Source: Chryseobacterium sp. SSA4.19
GTDB taxonomy: Bacteria > Bacteroidota > Bacteroidia > Flavobacteriales > Weeksellaceae
Direction: 5' to 3'
Length of the DNA: 64,000 nt
Assembly: GCF_022601875.1 (NCBI RefSeq)
Contig: NZ_JAKVIP010000003.1
Coordinates: 71,276 to 135,275 of the forward strand
Shown: piece by piece, positions 9,980-17,749 of the stretch
How the letters are laid out: each line of letters starts with the position of its first letter
Position numbering within the stretch: the first letter of the stretch is position 1
The notes under the pieces: generated by a model
What the model saw: only the letters and a program-made list of their open reading frames with translations
The model's database searches: none
Told to the model about the DNA's origin: nothing
Translations under genes and position numbers: made by a program

Positions 9980-10657
9980 TTATTTTTTGGCTTTTACATC
10001 TACCGCAATTTCGATGTCTTTGCTGATCATCCATTCTGCAGGATCGGCTTCGGAAGTACCGAACTTGATTCCCCAATCGGCTCTGTTTACTGTGAATTTA
10101 GCCTGGATAGAAGCTGAACCTTCAGCAACGTCTACTTTAGCGGGGAACGTTACGTTCATTGTTTTTCCTGATAAGGTAAGGTTTCCGCTTACGGTTTTGT
10201 TGGCACCTGCAACCGCATCAGCAGGAGCATCTTTAAGATCGGTGACACTGGTGATCTTGAAATCTGAAGTGGGATTTTTTGTTGTATCGAAGAAATCAGG
10301 GTTTTTTAAGTGGGCTTCAAGGTCAGCAGGCTTTTTATCTTTTTCCGTTACGGAAGCAGGATCTACCTTAAGGGAATTCATGTCAATCACAAAATTTCCT
10401 GCCGTTACCTGTCCGTTTTCTACACTAAGGTCTCCGGACTTTATGCTTAAAGTACCCCAACGAGGAGCCATTCCGCCTTTGTGGAATGCTTTCCAGTTTA
10501 CCATAGAGGTTGCTGCATCTACCGTAAGCAATTCGCCTTTGCTTTCTGCAACAGTCTGTTCCTGAGCTGTTTTTGCATTTTCTGCAGATTTTTCCTTGTT
10601 ACAAGATGCAGCAAGCATGCCGACTGCAACTAATGCCATAACCGTTAATTTTTTCAT
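9980..10657 (-). CDS. YceI-like family lipoprotein
   Basis: The 225-residue product starts with a lipoprotein signal peptide (MKKLTVMALVAVGMLAASC, lipid Cys at 19) and a short polar linker. The YceI-type lipocalin-like barrel follows from about residue 45. Family features are VNWKAFHKGGMAPRWGTLSI, the PDFFDTTKNPTSDFKI segment, GNLTLSGKTMNVTFPA and the ending VNRADWGIKFGTS. YceI barrels bind long isoprenoid lipids and are usually periplasmic; the exact ligand here is unknown. The gene is monocistronic, with its own terminator at 9926-9957 and a -7 box at 10738-10731. In flavobacteria such lipoproteins often sit on the inner face of the outer membrane, which is inference here. Confidence 0.93.
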   Translation of the reverse strand: MKKLTVMALVAVGMLAASCNKEKSAENAKTAQEQTVAESKGELLTVDAATSMVNWKAFHKGGMAPRWGTLSIKSGDLSVENGQVTAGNFVIDMNSLKVDPASVTEKDKKPADLEAHLKNPDFFDTTKNPTSDFKITSVTDLKDAPADAVAGANKTVSGNLTLSGKTMNVTFPAKVDVAEGSASIQAKFTVNRADWGIKFGTSEADPAEWMISKDIEIAVDVKAKK

Positions 10658-10730
10658 ATGATATAATTGTTTAAAAAGTTTGTTTTTAGGTTGTATATGA
10701 TCAGATCATTGATAAAATCCCACCAAGTGC

Positions 10731-10738
10731 CAAAAATA
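10731..10738 (-). promoter_or_regulatory. -7 box upstream of the YceI-like gene
   Basis: Read on minus the bases are TATTTTTG, a perfect TAnnTTTG box, giving a leader of about 65 bases. No TTG is found at the right -33 distance, so the call rests on the -7 box alone. Confidence 0.4.
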
Positions 10739-10888
10739 GGAACTTCATCCCCCTTATGTCCTTATCATACATCAAGAAATGACAGCTCCAATCTTTTTGA
10801 GCCTAATGGCTAAAATAATAAAAATATGGTATATCCAAAACATTTGCCTCATATTAAAATTGATTATTTTAGCGGCTTAAATTTTAGA

Positions 10889-13012
10889 ATGAACGCTACC
10901 ACCTATATCCAAAAGTCCCTCAGTATTTCAGAAAAAAGCATCAGCGCCACGCTTCAGCTCCTGGCTGAAGACTGCACCATTCCTTTTATATCGCGTTACC
11001 GGAAAGATAAAACCGGAAACCTGGATGAGATACAGATTGAACAGATTGAAAAGCTGAACAGGCAGTTTGAGGAGATTGTAAAGCGTAAAAATACCATTCT
11101 GAAATCCATAGAGGAACAAAACGCCCTGACCTCTGAACTGCAACAGAGGATTGAAGGAAGCTTTGATCTGCAGGAACTTGAAGACCTGTATCTGCCCTTT
11201 AAGAAAAAGAGGAAAACCAAAGCGGATGCTGCCAAAGAGCAGGGACTGGAACCGCTGGCCAGAATCATTATGAGCCAGAAAACGCAGGATCTGCAGTCTG
11301 TAGCATTAAAATACCTGAATGATTCTATTGCAACAGTGGAAGAAGCCCTCCAAGGCGCAAGAGATATTATGGCTGAATGGATCAATGAAAACATGTATGT
11401 CAGGAAAAACCTGCGCCGGATGTTCCGGCAGAAAGCATTGATTACCTCAAAAGCGGTCAAAGCAAAAAAAAGCGAAGAGGAAGCACAGAAATTTTCGCAG
11501 TATTTTGAATGGGAAGAAAATCTCAGCAGGATTCCTTCTCACCGCCTTTTAGCCTTGTTAAGAGCCGAAGCAGAAGGATTTGTAAAAGTAAATAACGAAA
11601 TTGATAAAGAGGAAGCCCTTACTTTTATTGAAAATGCATTGATAAAATCCGGGAACGAAACGTCCGGGCAGATTGCATTGGCCATTAAGGACAGTTATAA
11701 AAGGCTGCTTGAGCCAGCCATTTCAAACGAAACACTTCAGGAAGCCAAAGAAAAAGCAGATAAAAAAGCCATTGAAATTTTCTCCGGGAACCTTTCCCAG
11801 CTTTTGCTGGCCCCTCCTTTGGGAGAAAAGAGAATCATGGCGATCGATCCCGGCTACAAGAGCGGCTGTAAAATAGTATGTTTAGACGAAAAAGGAGATC
11901 TGCTGCATAATGAAACCCTCTACCCTCACGCTCCGCAGAATGAAAGCGGGATGGCAATGAAGAAAATCCGTTCCATGGTAAACGCCTATCACATTGAAGC
12001 CATTTCCATCGGAAACGGAACGGCAAGCCGTGAAACTGAATTTTTTATTAAAAAAATAGCTTTTGATAAGCCGTTACAGGTTTTTGTCGTTTCAGAAGCG
12101 GGAGCTTCCGTATATTCTGCGAGTAAAATTGCCCGGGACGAATTTCCGAATTATGATGTAACGGTCCGCGGTGCGGTTTCCATCGGAAGAAGACTGGCAG
12201 ACCCATTGGCAGAGCTGGTAAAGATCGATGCCAAATCAATCGGGGTCGGACAGTACCAGCATGATGTGGACCAGACCCAGCTTAAAAGTGAGCTGGACAC
12301 CACAGTGATGAAATGTGTCAATTCTGTAGGCATCAATCTGAATACCGCAAGCAAATCCCTGCTGAGCTATGTGTCCGGAATCGGTGAGAAAACAGCAGAA
12401 AACATTGTGAATTACCGTGCTGAAAACGGTGCTTTCTCAGACAGGAAGCAGCTGAAAAAAGTTCCGAGACTGGGTGAAAAAGCTTTCCAGCAGGCTGCTG
12501 CTTTCGTAAGGATCACCAATTCAACAAATCCTCTGGATAATTCCGCCGTCCATCCTGAAGCTTACGGTATTGTGGAGCAGATGGCAAAAGACCTCGGGAT
12601 CAAAACCCACGAACTGATTGCCAACAAGGAAAAAATTACGTTGGTCGATCCTGAAAAATACATCACAAAAGAGATTGGTATCCTGAGTATTAAAGATATC
12701 ATCAAAGAGCTTGAAAAACCGGGACTTGATCCCAGGAAAGCGGCCAAAGTATTTGAGTTTGATCCCACTGTCAAAAAAATAACCGACCTGAAAACCGGTA
12801 TGGTTTTGCCTGGAATCGTAAACAACATTACGGCTTTCGGGTGCTTTGTAGATGTAGGCATCAAGGAAAGCGGCCTGGTGCATATTTCCCAGCTGAAAGA
12901 CGGTTTTGTATCAGACGTGAATGAAGTCGTAAAACTCCATCAGCACGTTCAGGTAAAAGTAAAGGAGGTGGATGAAGCCAGAAAAAGAATTCAGCTGAGC
13001 ATGATTTTATAG
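10889..13012 (+). CDS. tex: Tex-family RNA-binding transcription accessory protein
   Basis: The 707-residue product has the full Tex layout. An N-terminal helical domain carries CTIPFISRYRKDKTGNLDE. A YqgF/RuvC-like domain begins at RIMAIDPGYKSGCKIV. Helix-hairpin-helix repeats follow (SYVSGIGEKTAENIVNYRA and KVPRLGEKAFQQAAAF). A C-terminal S1 domain reads GMVLPGIVNNITAFGCFVDV onward. Tex is cytoplasmic, binds nucleic acid and is related to eukaryotic Spt6; its precise job is not settled. The frame is open from an ATG at 10826, but family members start at MNATTYIQKSLSISEKSI, so 10889 is preferred. The next gene begins 7 bp after the stop. Confidence 0.96.
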   Translation: MNATTYIQKSLSISEKSISATLQLLAEDCTIPFISRYRKDKTGNLDEIQIEQIEKLNRQFEEIVKRKNTILKSIEEQNALTSELQQRIEGSFDLQELEDLYLPFKKKRKTKADAAKEQGLEPLARIIMSQKTQDLQSVALKYLNDSIATVEEALQGARDIMAEWINENMYVRKNLRRMFRQKALITSKAVKAKKSEEEAQKFSQYFEWEENLSRIPSHRLLALLRAEAEGFVKVNNEIDKEEALTFIENALIKSGNETSGQIALAIKDSYKRLLEPAISNETLQEAKEKADKKAIEIFSGNLSQLLLAPPLGEKRIMAIDPGYKSGCKIVCLDEKGDLLHNETLYPHAPQNESGMAMKKIRSMVNAYHIEAISIGNGTASRETEFFIKKIAFDKPLQVFVVSEAGASVYSASKIARDEFPNYDVTVRGAVSIGRRLADPLAELVKIDAKSIGVGQYQHDVDQTQLKSELDTTVMKCVNSVGINLNTASKSLLSYVSGIGEKTAENIVNYRAENGAFSDRKQLKKVPRLGEKAFQQAAAFVRITNSTNPLDNSAVHPEAYGIVEQMAKDLGIKTHELIANKEKITLVDPEKYITKEIGILSIKDIIKELEKPGLDPRKAAKVFEFDPTVKKITDLKTGMVLPGIVNNITAFGCFVDVGIKESGLVHISQLKDGFVSDVNEVVKLHQHVQVKVKEVDEARKRIQLSMIL

Positions 13013-13019
13013 AACTTTA

Positions 13020-13598
13020 ATGAAAATATCAGAAATCAAAGAAAGAAAAATCATTCACCGCCCCACTCTTAATTTTGATGAGTACGGAAAGAGGATTTAT
13101 CATACTTACGAATATTATCTGCCGTATAATCCCGGATTTAAAGGGAATGAAACCCAAAGGCTTCTCGCAAAATGGATTGATATGGTGGTTTTTATTTTCA
13201 TCTTTCATTTTATGTTTAACAGGATGCTTATCCTAAGTATTTTATTTTCGATTCCCTGTGTTATTATTTCCGGAGCAGTAACCGAATTTTATTTCGGAAC
13301 CACTTTAGGAAAGAAAATATTTAAAATGAAAGTGATTGATGATGAAGGAAATTACCCAAAGCTTTCTAAATCGTTTTTAAGAAACGGTTTATGCCTGTCC
13401 AATTTCAAACCTGTCTTTTCAGAATACTCCAGAAAAACGGTTGCCATGGGAAGTAGAAGCGGAATACAGATGAATTTCAGCATGCATCTGAATAATACCA
13501 TCTGCAGAACCTATGTTGTAAAAGAAAGTAAGCTTAACGAGATCAAAAGTTTACTTGATACAGAGCAGCCTCTAAACAACAGGCGGCTTATCGATTAA
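13020..13598 (+). CDS. RDD-family membrane protein
   Basis: This 192-residue protein has two hydrophobic segments (MVVFIFIFHFMFN and ILFSIPCVIISGAV). The first is preceded by RLLAKWIDM, the R...D pattern of the RDD family. The second runs into FYFGTTLGKKIFKMKVIDDE, the most typical RDD sequence. The N-terminal 50 residues and the C-terminal half are soluble. RDD proteins are of mixed or unknown function, some linked to ion transport. It starts 7 bp after tex and is probably co-transcribed, although the pairing does not explain its role. Confidence 0.82.
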   Translation: MKISEIKERKIIHRPTLNFDEYGKRIYHTYEYYLPYNPGFKGNETQRLLAKWIDMVVFIFIFHFMFNRMLILSILFSIPCVIISGAVTEFYFGTTLGKKIFKMKVIDDEGNYPKLSKSFLRNGLCLSNFKPVFSEYSRKTVAMGSRSGIQMNFSMHLNNTICRTYVVKESKLNEIKSLLDTEQPLNNRRLID

Positions 13599-13734
13599 AC
13601 GTCTGTTATTTTAAATCTCTTGCTATTTGAGCTTTACAAGTCTATTAATAACTTTTAATACATATATTATTTCCTTTATTTGCTTCTGAGAATACGCAAG
13701 AGTATTGAATTCCGAATAAATTCAACAGGTATAA

Positions 13735-13762
13735 TAAAAAAACCAGCTTAATAAGCTGGTTT
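13735..13762 (-). terminator. Rho-independent terminator of the histone-like gene
   Basis: A 10-bp stem (AACCAGCTTA with TAAGCTGGTT, 13741-13761 on plus) is followed on the minus strand by a run of seven T. It lies 10 bp past the stop codon of the small gene at 13772-13948. Confidence 0.88.
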
Positions 13763-13771
13763 CGGGAGTAC

Positions 13772-13948
13772 TTATTTTTTAGATTCTTCAACAGAAACTT
13801 TTCTGAAATCCTTGAAAAGTTTACTCAGTTCTAAAGCTGATTTACGAGCTCTTGTACCCGCTGCCTTGTTTCCTTTTTCTGCCTGTTGGTTTGCTTCGTT
13901 TGTGAAAGCTTCAAATTCTGCGTTGATTTTTTCGATGAGTTCTTTCAT
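13772..13948 (-). CDS. Histone H1-like (Hc1) small protein
   Basis: A short reading frame codes for 58 residues: MKELIEKINAEFEAFTNEA, then QQAEKGNKAAGTRARKSALE and a Lys-rich end FKDFRKVSVEESKK. This closely matches the short histone H1/Hc1-like proteins found next to housekeeping genes throughout the Flavobacteriia, thought to bind DNA through the basic part. A -7 box TATATTTG lies 22 bp upstream, and a strong terminator follows 10 bp after the stop. Both support a real single-gene unit. Confidence 0.92.
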   Translation of the reverse strand: MKELIEKINAEFEAFTNEANQQAEKGNKAAGTRARKSALELSKLFKDFRKVSVEESKK

Positions 13949-13969
13949 TGTTTTTTAAAATTTAGGCTG

Positions 13970-13977
13970 CAAATATA
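13970..13977 (-). promoter_or_regulatory. -7 box of the histone-like gene
   Basis: On the minus strand the bases read TATATTTG, a perfect TAnnTTTG box 22 bp before the ATG at 13948. No -33 TTG is evident. Confidence 0.55.
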
Positions 13978-14265
13978 GGTTTTATGGTGGTTCCAGCCTA
14001 ACAGTCGACACAAAAAATCTTATAATTAATTAAAATTAATTTGATTTTATGCTCTTTTTATCAGAATTTGAAACAAAGTTCCCAAATATACACCATCACA
14101 ATAAGAAAAACTCCTGTATTGCTACAACATGGACAATCTTCTTTAATTTAAGGCTAATAGAAATTCCTGACTGCTTTATTTACTTTCAAAAATGTTCCCG
14201 TGTTTTAAACATCACTATTAAATTCTTACAGAAAACAGGTTTTAAATACCGTCTTAACCGTTAAT
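13978..14265. other. AT-rich intergenic stretch, no supported gene
   Basis: A 71-codon frame at 14049-14264 on plus has no family resemblance, no promoter and a residue mix typical of chance translation. I see no RNA gene or terminator here. Confidence 0.6.
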
Positions 14266-14961
14266 TTAAATGGTCTTAAGATAGAGCTCCTGCAGTTCTT
14301 CAGCGGTAAATGCTTTGGACGGTACGTTATGGACCAGTTCTCCCTGTTTCATGATACCGATATCCGTAGCTACGCTTGCGGCATTGAAAATATCATGGGT
14401 AGCCATGAAGACAGTCCTTCCCTCTTTTCCCAGCTGCCGTACAATTTCTGTAAATTCTGCAGTGGCAATGGGATCCAGACCGCTGGTCGGCTCATCCAGC
14501 AGCAGTACTTTTGCATCTTTGGCCAAAGCAATGGCTATACCTACCTTCTGGCGCATTCCCTTGGAATATCCGCCCAAAGGTTTCCGGTGGGCAGTTTCCT
14601 GAAGCCCAGTACGGTTCAGAAAGGCAGACAGTTCCTCCCTGCTGTAGCTGAATCCTGCAATCCTGGAGAAGAAATCAAGGTTTTCAAGTCCTGAAAGGTT
14701 AGGATATAAAAGTACGGTCTCCGGAATGTAGGCCATGTGCTTTTTGATTTCCTGAGGATAGTCCCTGACAGAAATGTCATTGATAAAAGCGTCCCCGGAA
14801 GTTGCTTTTATAAGCCCGAGAAGAATATTGATGGTGGTGCTTTTTCCGGCTCCGTTCTGACCCAGCAAAGCAAAAATATCACCTTTCCCGACTTCCAGGT
14901 TAAGAGACTGCAGAGCGGTAAAACCATTATATTTTTTGTGGAGGTCAATTGTTTTTAGCAT
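14266..14961 (-). CDS. ABC transporter ATP-binding protein
   Basis: The 231-residue ATPase has Walker A GQNGAGKSTT at residues 34-43, the signature GGYSKGMRQKVG, Walker B VLLLDEPTSGLDP and the switch His in MATHD. The type is the single-subunit ATPase that drives ABC-2 membrane proteins, related to NosF/CcmA-like exporters. It overlaps the upstream permease gene by 7 bp and is last in an operon with two permeases and a TonB receptor. Energy coupling of the two permeases is a safe inference; the substrate is unknown. Confidence 0.95.
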   Translation of the reverse strand: MLKTIDLHKKYNGFTALQSLNLEVGKGDIFALLGQNGAGKSTTINILLGLIKATSGDAFINDISVRDYPQEIKKHMAYIPETVLLYPNLSGLENLDFFSRIAGFSYSREELSAFLNRTGLQETAHRKPLGGYSKGMRQKVGIAIALAKDAKVLLLDEPTSGLDPIATAEFTEIVRQLGKEGRTVFMATHDIFNAASVATDIGIMKQGELVHNVPSKAFTAEELQELYLKTI

Positions 14962-16301
14962 AGTTTTCTGAATTTATTTTGTGAAAGAATGAGGATGAGT
15001 GCAATAAGGATGATATATGGTAAAAAGATGCCTGCAAGATTTATATTTCCTGAATTTTTAAAAAAAGATATCGTCTGCCTGTCCCATTGTACAGCGTCTG
15101 CCTTTTTACCTGAAAAAATAAGAGGATAGAAAAACAGCCGCTTAGCTTCATGAAAACGCTGCAATTCAGCTGCATACTCCAGCTGGTTATCCATTCCCGT
15201 CCTGGCCAACCGGCTTTCGGTAAGCTGTGTATGGATATTGGGAAAGATATACCCGAGGAATTCGGCTGCCCGGCTGCGCTTCTCCATTTTTTCAGTGTAC
15301 TGTTTTGAAGAAGCTGAAGCTTCCAGGTCGCCCATATGCTGCATGGCATAATACCACGTCCAGGTGAACGCCTCATTTTCTTCTACCTTAAAATGTCGGT
15401 ACTGAGGATAGGCGCTGTAAAATTTTTCCATCGTGGGCCGTTTTGCCTCATCCCATTTGTTATGATAGCCTTCCCGCTGCTCTATCATGGCTTTAAGAGA
15501 TTCCTGTACCGGATAGTATTTCTGGATCACCATGTTGCTGCTCATCGGGATGATAAAATTCATTGCCATCCACACCATCAGCAGAATCAATGCGTTTTGA
15601 GCAGACGATTTCCTGAACAGAATGACCCAGCGGCACAGCACAAACCAGAACAGAATATACAGCCATCCTGAAAGAATAAACACTGCAAAAAAACGGTCTG
15701 CGGGAATACCGATCCACAAAGCAGCTGTCGCGATTAAGATAAAATACACCATATTCACGGCACAGAACCTGATTATCAGTCTTGCATCTAACAACTTACC
15801 CAGTCCGGCACTTTGCACGGAAAGCAATTTCCACCGTCCGCTCTCCTCTTCCTCTGAAATCAGGTTGTAGCAGAAAGCTATAATGATCAGCGGAAAAAGG
15901 AAGACCAGCACAAAACTGAAATCGAAATTTCCGGCCGCCGCATTTGCAGGGTTATAAAAATCCGAATTGTAGCGCTGCTCTTCAAGATTCCTTATGGTCA
16001 CGCCTTGTATGAAAGGGTTAAGGTCACGCATTCCTATGCTGAGAGCAGCAAGTTTTGGCGCCTCATTGACCAGATTAAATTTAACGTAATAAAGAATCAG
16101 GCCCAGATCATCCTGATGGTATTTCACATTCTTTGCGATACTCTGTTCTTGGAACTGCCCGCTTTTGGCAATAATGTCATGGTTCCTTTGCAGGAATGTA
16201 TTACCGGTATAAATTGCGGTAATCCCTGCCATCAATAAGACCAACAGTGCCATCACATACGCTTTGTTGCGATAAAATTGTTTTATCAAATACTTGTTCA
16301 T
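14955..16301 (-). CDS. ABC-2 type permease, DUF3526-like (second)
   Basis: The 448-residue membrane protein has an N-terminal segment near residues 15-35 and a long periplasmic region. Further segments follow around 130-160 (FSFVLVFLFPLIIIAFCYNL), 185-260 and the extreme C-terminus. The SEEEESGRWKLLSVQSAGLG motif after the second segment and the large loop match the DUF3526 permeases named for multi-copper enzyme maturation. It begins directly at the end of the first permease gene and overlaps the ATPase gene. It is paralogous in layout to its neighbour, so the two probably form a heterodimer. Confidence 0.88.
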   Translation of the reverse strand: MNKYLIKQFYRNKAYVMALLVLLMAGITAIYTGNTFLQRNHDIIAKSGQFQEQSIAKNVKYHQDDLGLILYYVKFNLVNEAPKLAALSIGMRDLNPFIQGVTIRNLEEQRYNSDFYNPANAAAGNFDFSFVLVFLFPLIIIAFCYNLISEEEESGRWKLLSVQSAGLGKLLDARLIIRFCAVNMVYFILIATAALWIGIPADRFFAVFILSGWLYILFWFVLCRWVILFRKSSAQNALILLMVWMAMNFIIPMSSNMVIQKYYPVQESLKAMIEQREGYHNKWDEAKRPTMEKFYSAYPQYRHFKVEENEAFTWTWYYAMQHMGDLEASASSKQYTEKMEKRSRAAEFLGYIFPNIHTQLTESRLARTGMDNQLEYAAELQRFHEAKRLFFYPLIFSGKKADAVQWDRQTISFFKNSGNINLAGIFLPYIILIALILILSQNKFRKLC

Positions 16302-17747
16302 CTAGATTAATTTTAAGTTTCTGCCTCCTGTTTCAATTACACACACACTTATTAACAGCCAGAATAAAAGAGATGCCGCAGGCATCCACTGTTCGCGGAT
16401 ACTTTCAGAGACCGGTGTGTACCGGTAATTGAAATCAGGGAATTTTTTCCAGTTTTCACTTTTAACAATAGCCGGCGGTCCGCCTTTTTCAGGCTTGATA
16501 TTGCTAATCTGCCCGATTTGCAGGTCATTAAGCCGCTGCGCCATTTGATAGCGGTATTCCTCAGCCTGTTCCTGGAAACGGCTATATGCGTAAAAATCAG
16601 TTCCTGCTGCCGTCATCGAAAAATTTTTAATGGCAATCACGGGGTCCAGAAATGCGGAGAAATCTGTAAACTGCTGCTGCCGGTGATAAGTTTCCTGGAG
16701 CTTTTCCTGATGCCTGATGTAGATTTTCGAGCTGATCTTTTCTCCTTCCTTCATCACTAAGCCGCTGTAATTAAAGGGCAGATCATCTGTTTTATCCACT
16801 TTATAACGGGTAAGCAGGGAATCTTTTATTTTCTTAAAGTGCGGATCATCCGGATTATGGCTGTCACCTGCTTTCATGATGTCCTGTTCCAGTGCCATCT
16901 CAAATGCAATACGGGATGGTGAAGGGTAAAGGTTCTGGGCAGCAAACTGAACGCCTTTCGGGATGAAAATTACCAGAAGCAGCCAACATCCTATAAGATT
17001 TACCAAAGCCAGTGAAGAACTTTTACTGTAGGCCGACAACAGCACTGTAAGCGAAGACATGAAAAAGTAATACACCATATAGGCAGGCATAAGCATCAGC
17101 AGTCTGATGCCGATATCTTCCCATGACGTTGCCCCTGACATGAGGGTAACCAGAAATATAACAGGCAGGACCGGCAGTAAAAACAGTAATGAGAACTGCC
17201 ATAGCCCGAGTATTTTACCCCAGACAATATCCCTTCCTGAAGCTCCCTGTGTACTGAGAATCTTTAGCGTGGCATCCTCGCGTTCCCGGGAAATAAGCCC
17301 GAAACCCAAGAACAGAATAATCAGCGGTACAATGCATTGCAGGATAAAAGCACTGGTAAAGGCCCCAAAGCGTACCAGTATCCCTGAACTCCCGGCTTCC
17401 GAAAGGTTTGCCGTATTCTGCTTGTGCGCTTCCAGGAAAATAACATTCCCCAGATAATCATCCAATCCGTTATCAAAAATGCTTAAGGGATGACCCGTAC
17501 GGAAAACCAGATAACCGTAATGTGCCATCCGATGGGGATGTTTCGCCGGCCTGTCTTCCCAATGTTCCCGGACTTCTTTACGGTATTTCTGTATCCTGGT
17601 ACCGGTTTCTTCATATTTTATATATCCGACTCCCATACTCAGCATACAGAACAGAAGTACGATAACGGCAATCAGCAGATTTTGTCTTTCTTTCAGCAGA
17701 TCCCGCCGGGTTTTCGTGATGATCAGTCTTAAAATTGATATTGTCAT
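16302..17747 (-). CDS. ABC-2 type permease, DUF3526-like (first)
   Basis: The 481-residue protein has the same architecture as the next gene. One membrane segment (LLIAVIVLLFCMLSMGVGYI) is followed by a periplasmic loop and then LQCIVPLIILFLGFGLISRE. The cytoplasmic motif REREDATLKILSTQGASG comes next, then several more segments and a second large loop. It starts 2 bp after the TonB receptor gene and abuts the next permease. The pairing suggests an inner-membrane exporter or extractor working with the receptor on one substrate, possibly a metal chelate. That link rests on operon structure only. Confidence 0.87.
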   Translation of the reverse strand: MTISILRLIITKTRRDLLKERQNLLIAVIVLLFCMLSMGVGYIKYEETGTRIQKYRKEVREHWEDRPAKHPHRMAHYGYLVFRTGHPLSIFDNGLDDYLGNVIFLEAHKQNTANLSEAGSSGILVRFGAFTSAFILQCIVPLIILFLGFGLISREREDATLKILSTQGASGRDIVWGKILGLWQFSLLFLLPVLPVIFLVTLMSGATSWEDIGIRLLMLMPAYMVYYFFMSSLTVLLSAYSKSSSLALVNLIGCWLLLVIFIPKGVQFAAQNLYPSPSRIAFEMALEQDIMKAGDSHNPDDPHFKKIKDSLLTRYKVDKTDDLPFNYSGLVMKEGEKISSKIYIRHQEKLQETYHRQQQFTDFSAFLDPVIAIKNFSMTAAGTDFYAYSRFQEQAEEYRYQMAQRLNDLQIGQISNIKPEKGGPPAIVKSENWKKFPDFNYRYTPVSESIREQWMPAASLLFWLLISVCVIETGGRNLKLI

Positions 17748-17749
17748 AA

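Noticed and set aside
9987..10565. 192-codon plus frame over the YceI-like gene
   Set aside because: It is antisense to a gene with a lipoprotein signal and its own terminator; composition is shadow-like.
10996..11460. Several minus frames within tex
   Set aside because: They are shadows with Ser/Phe/Cys-rich composition and no start context.
14049..14264. 71-codon plus frame in the gap before the ABC operon
   Set aside because: No promoter, no relatives recognised, composition expected by chance.
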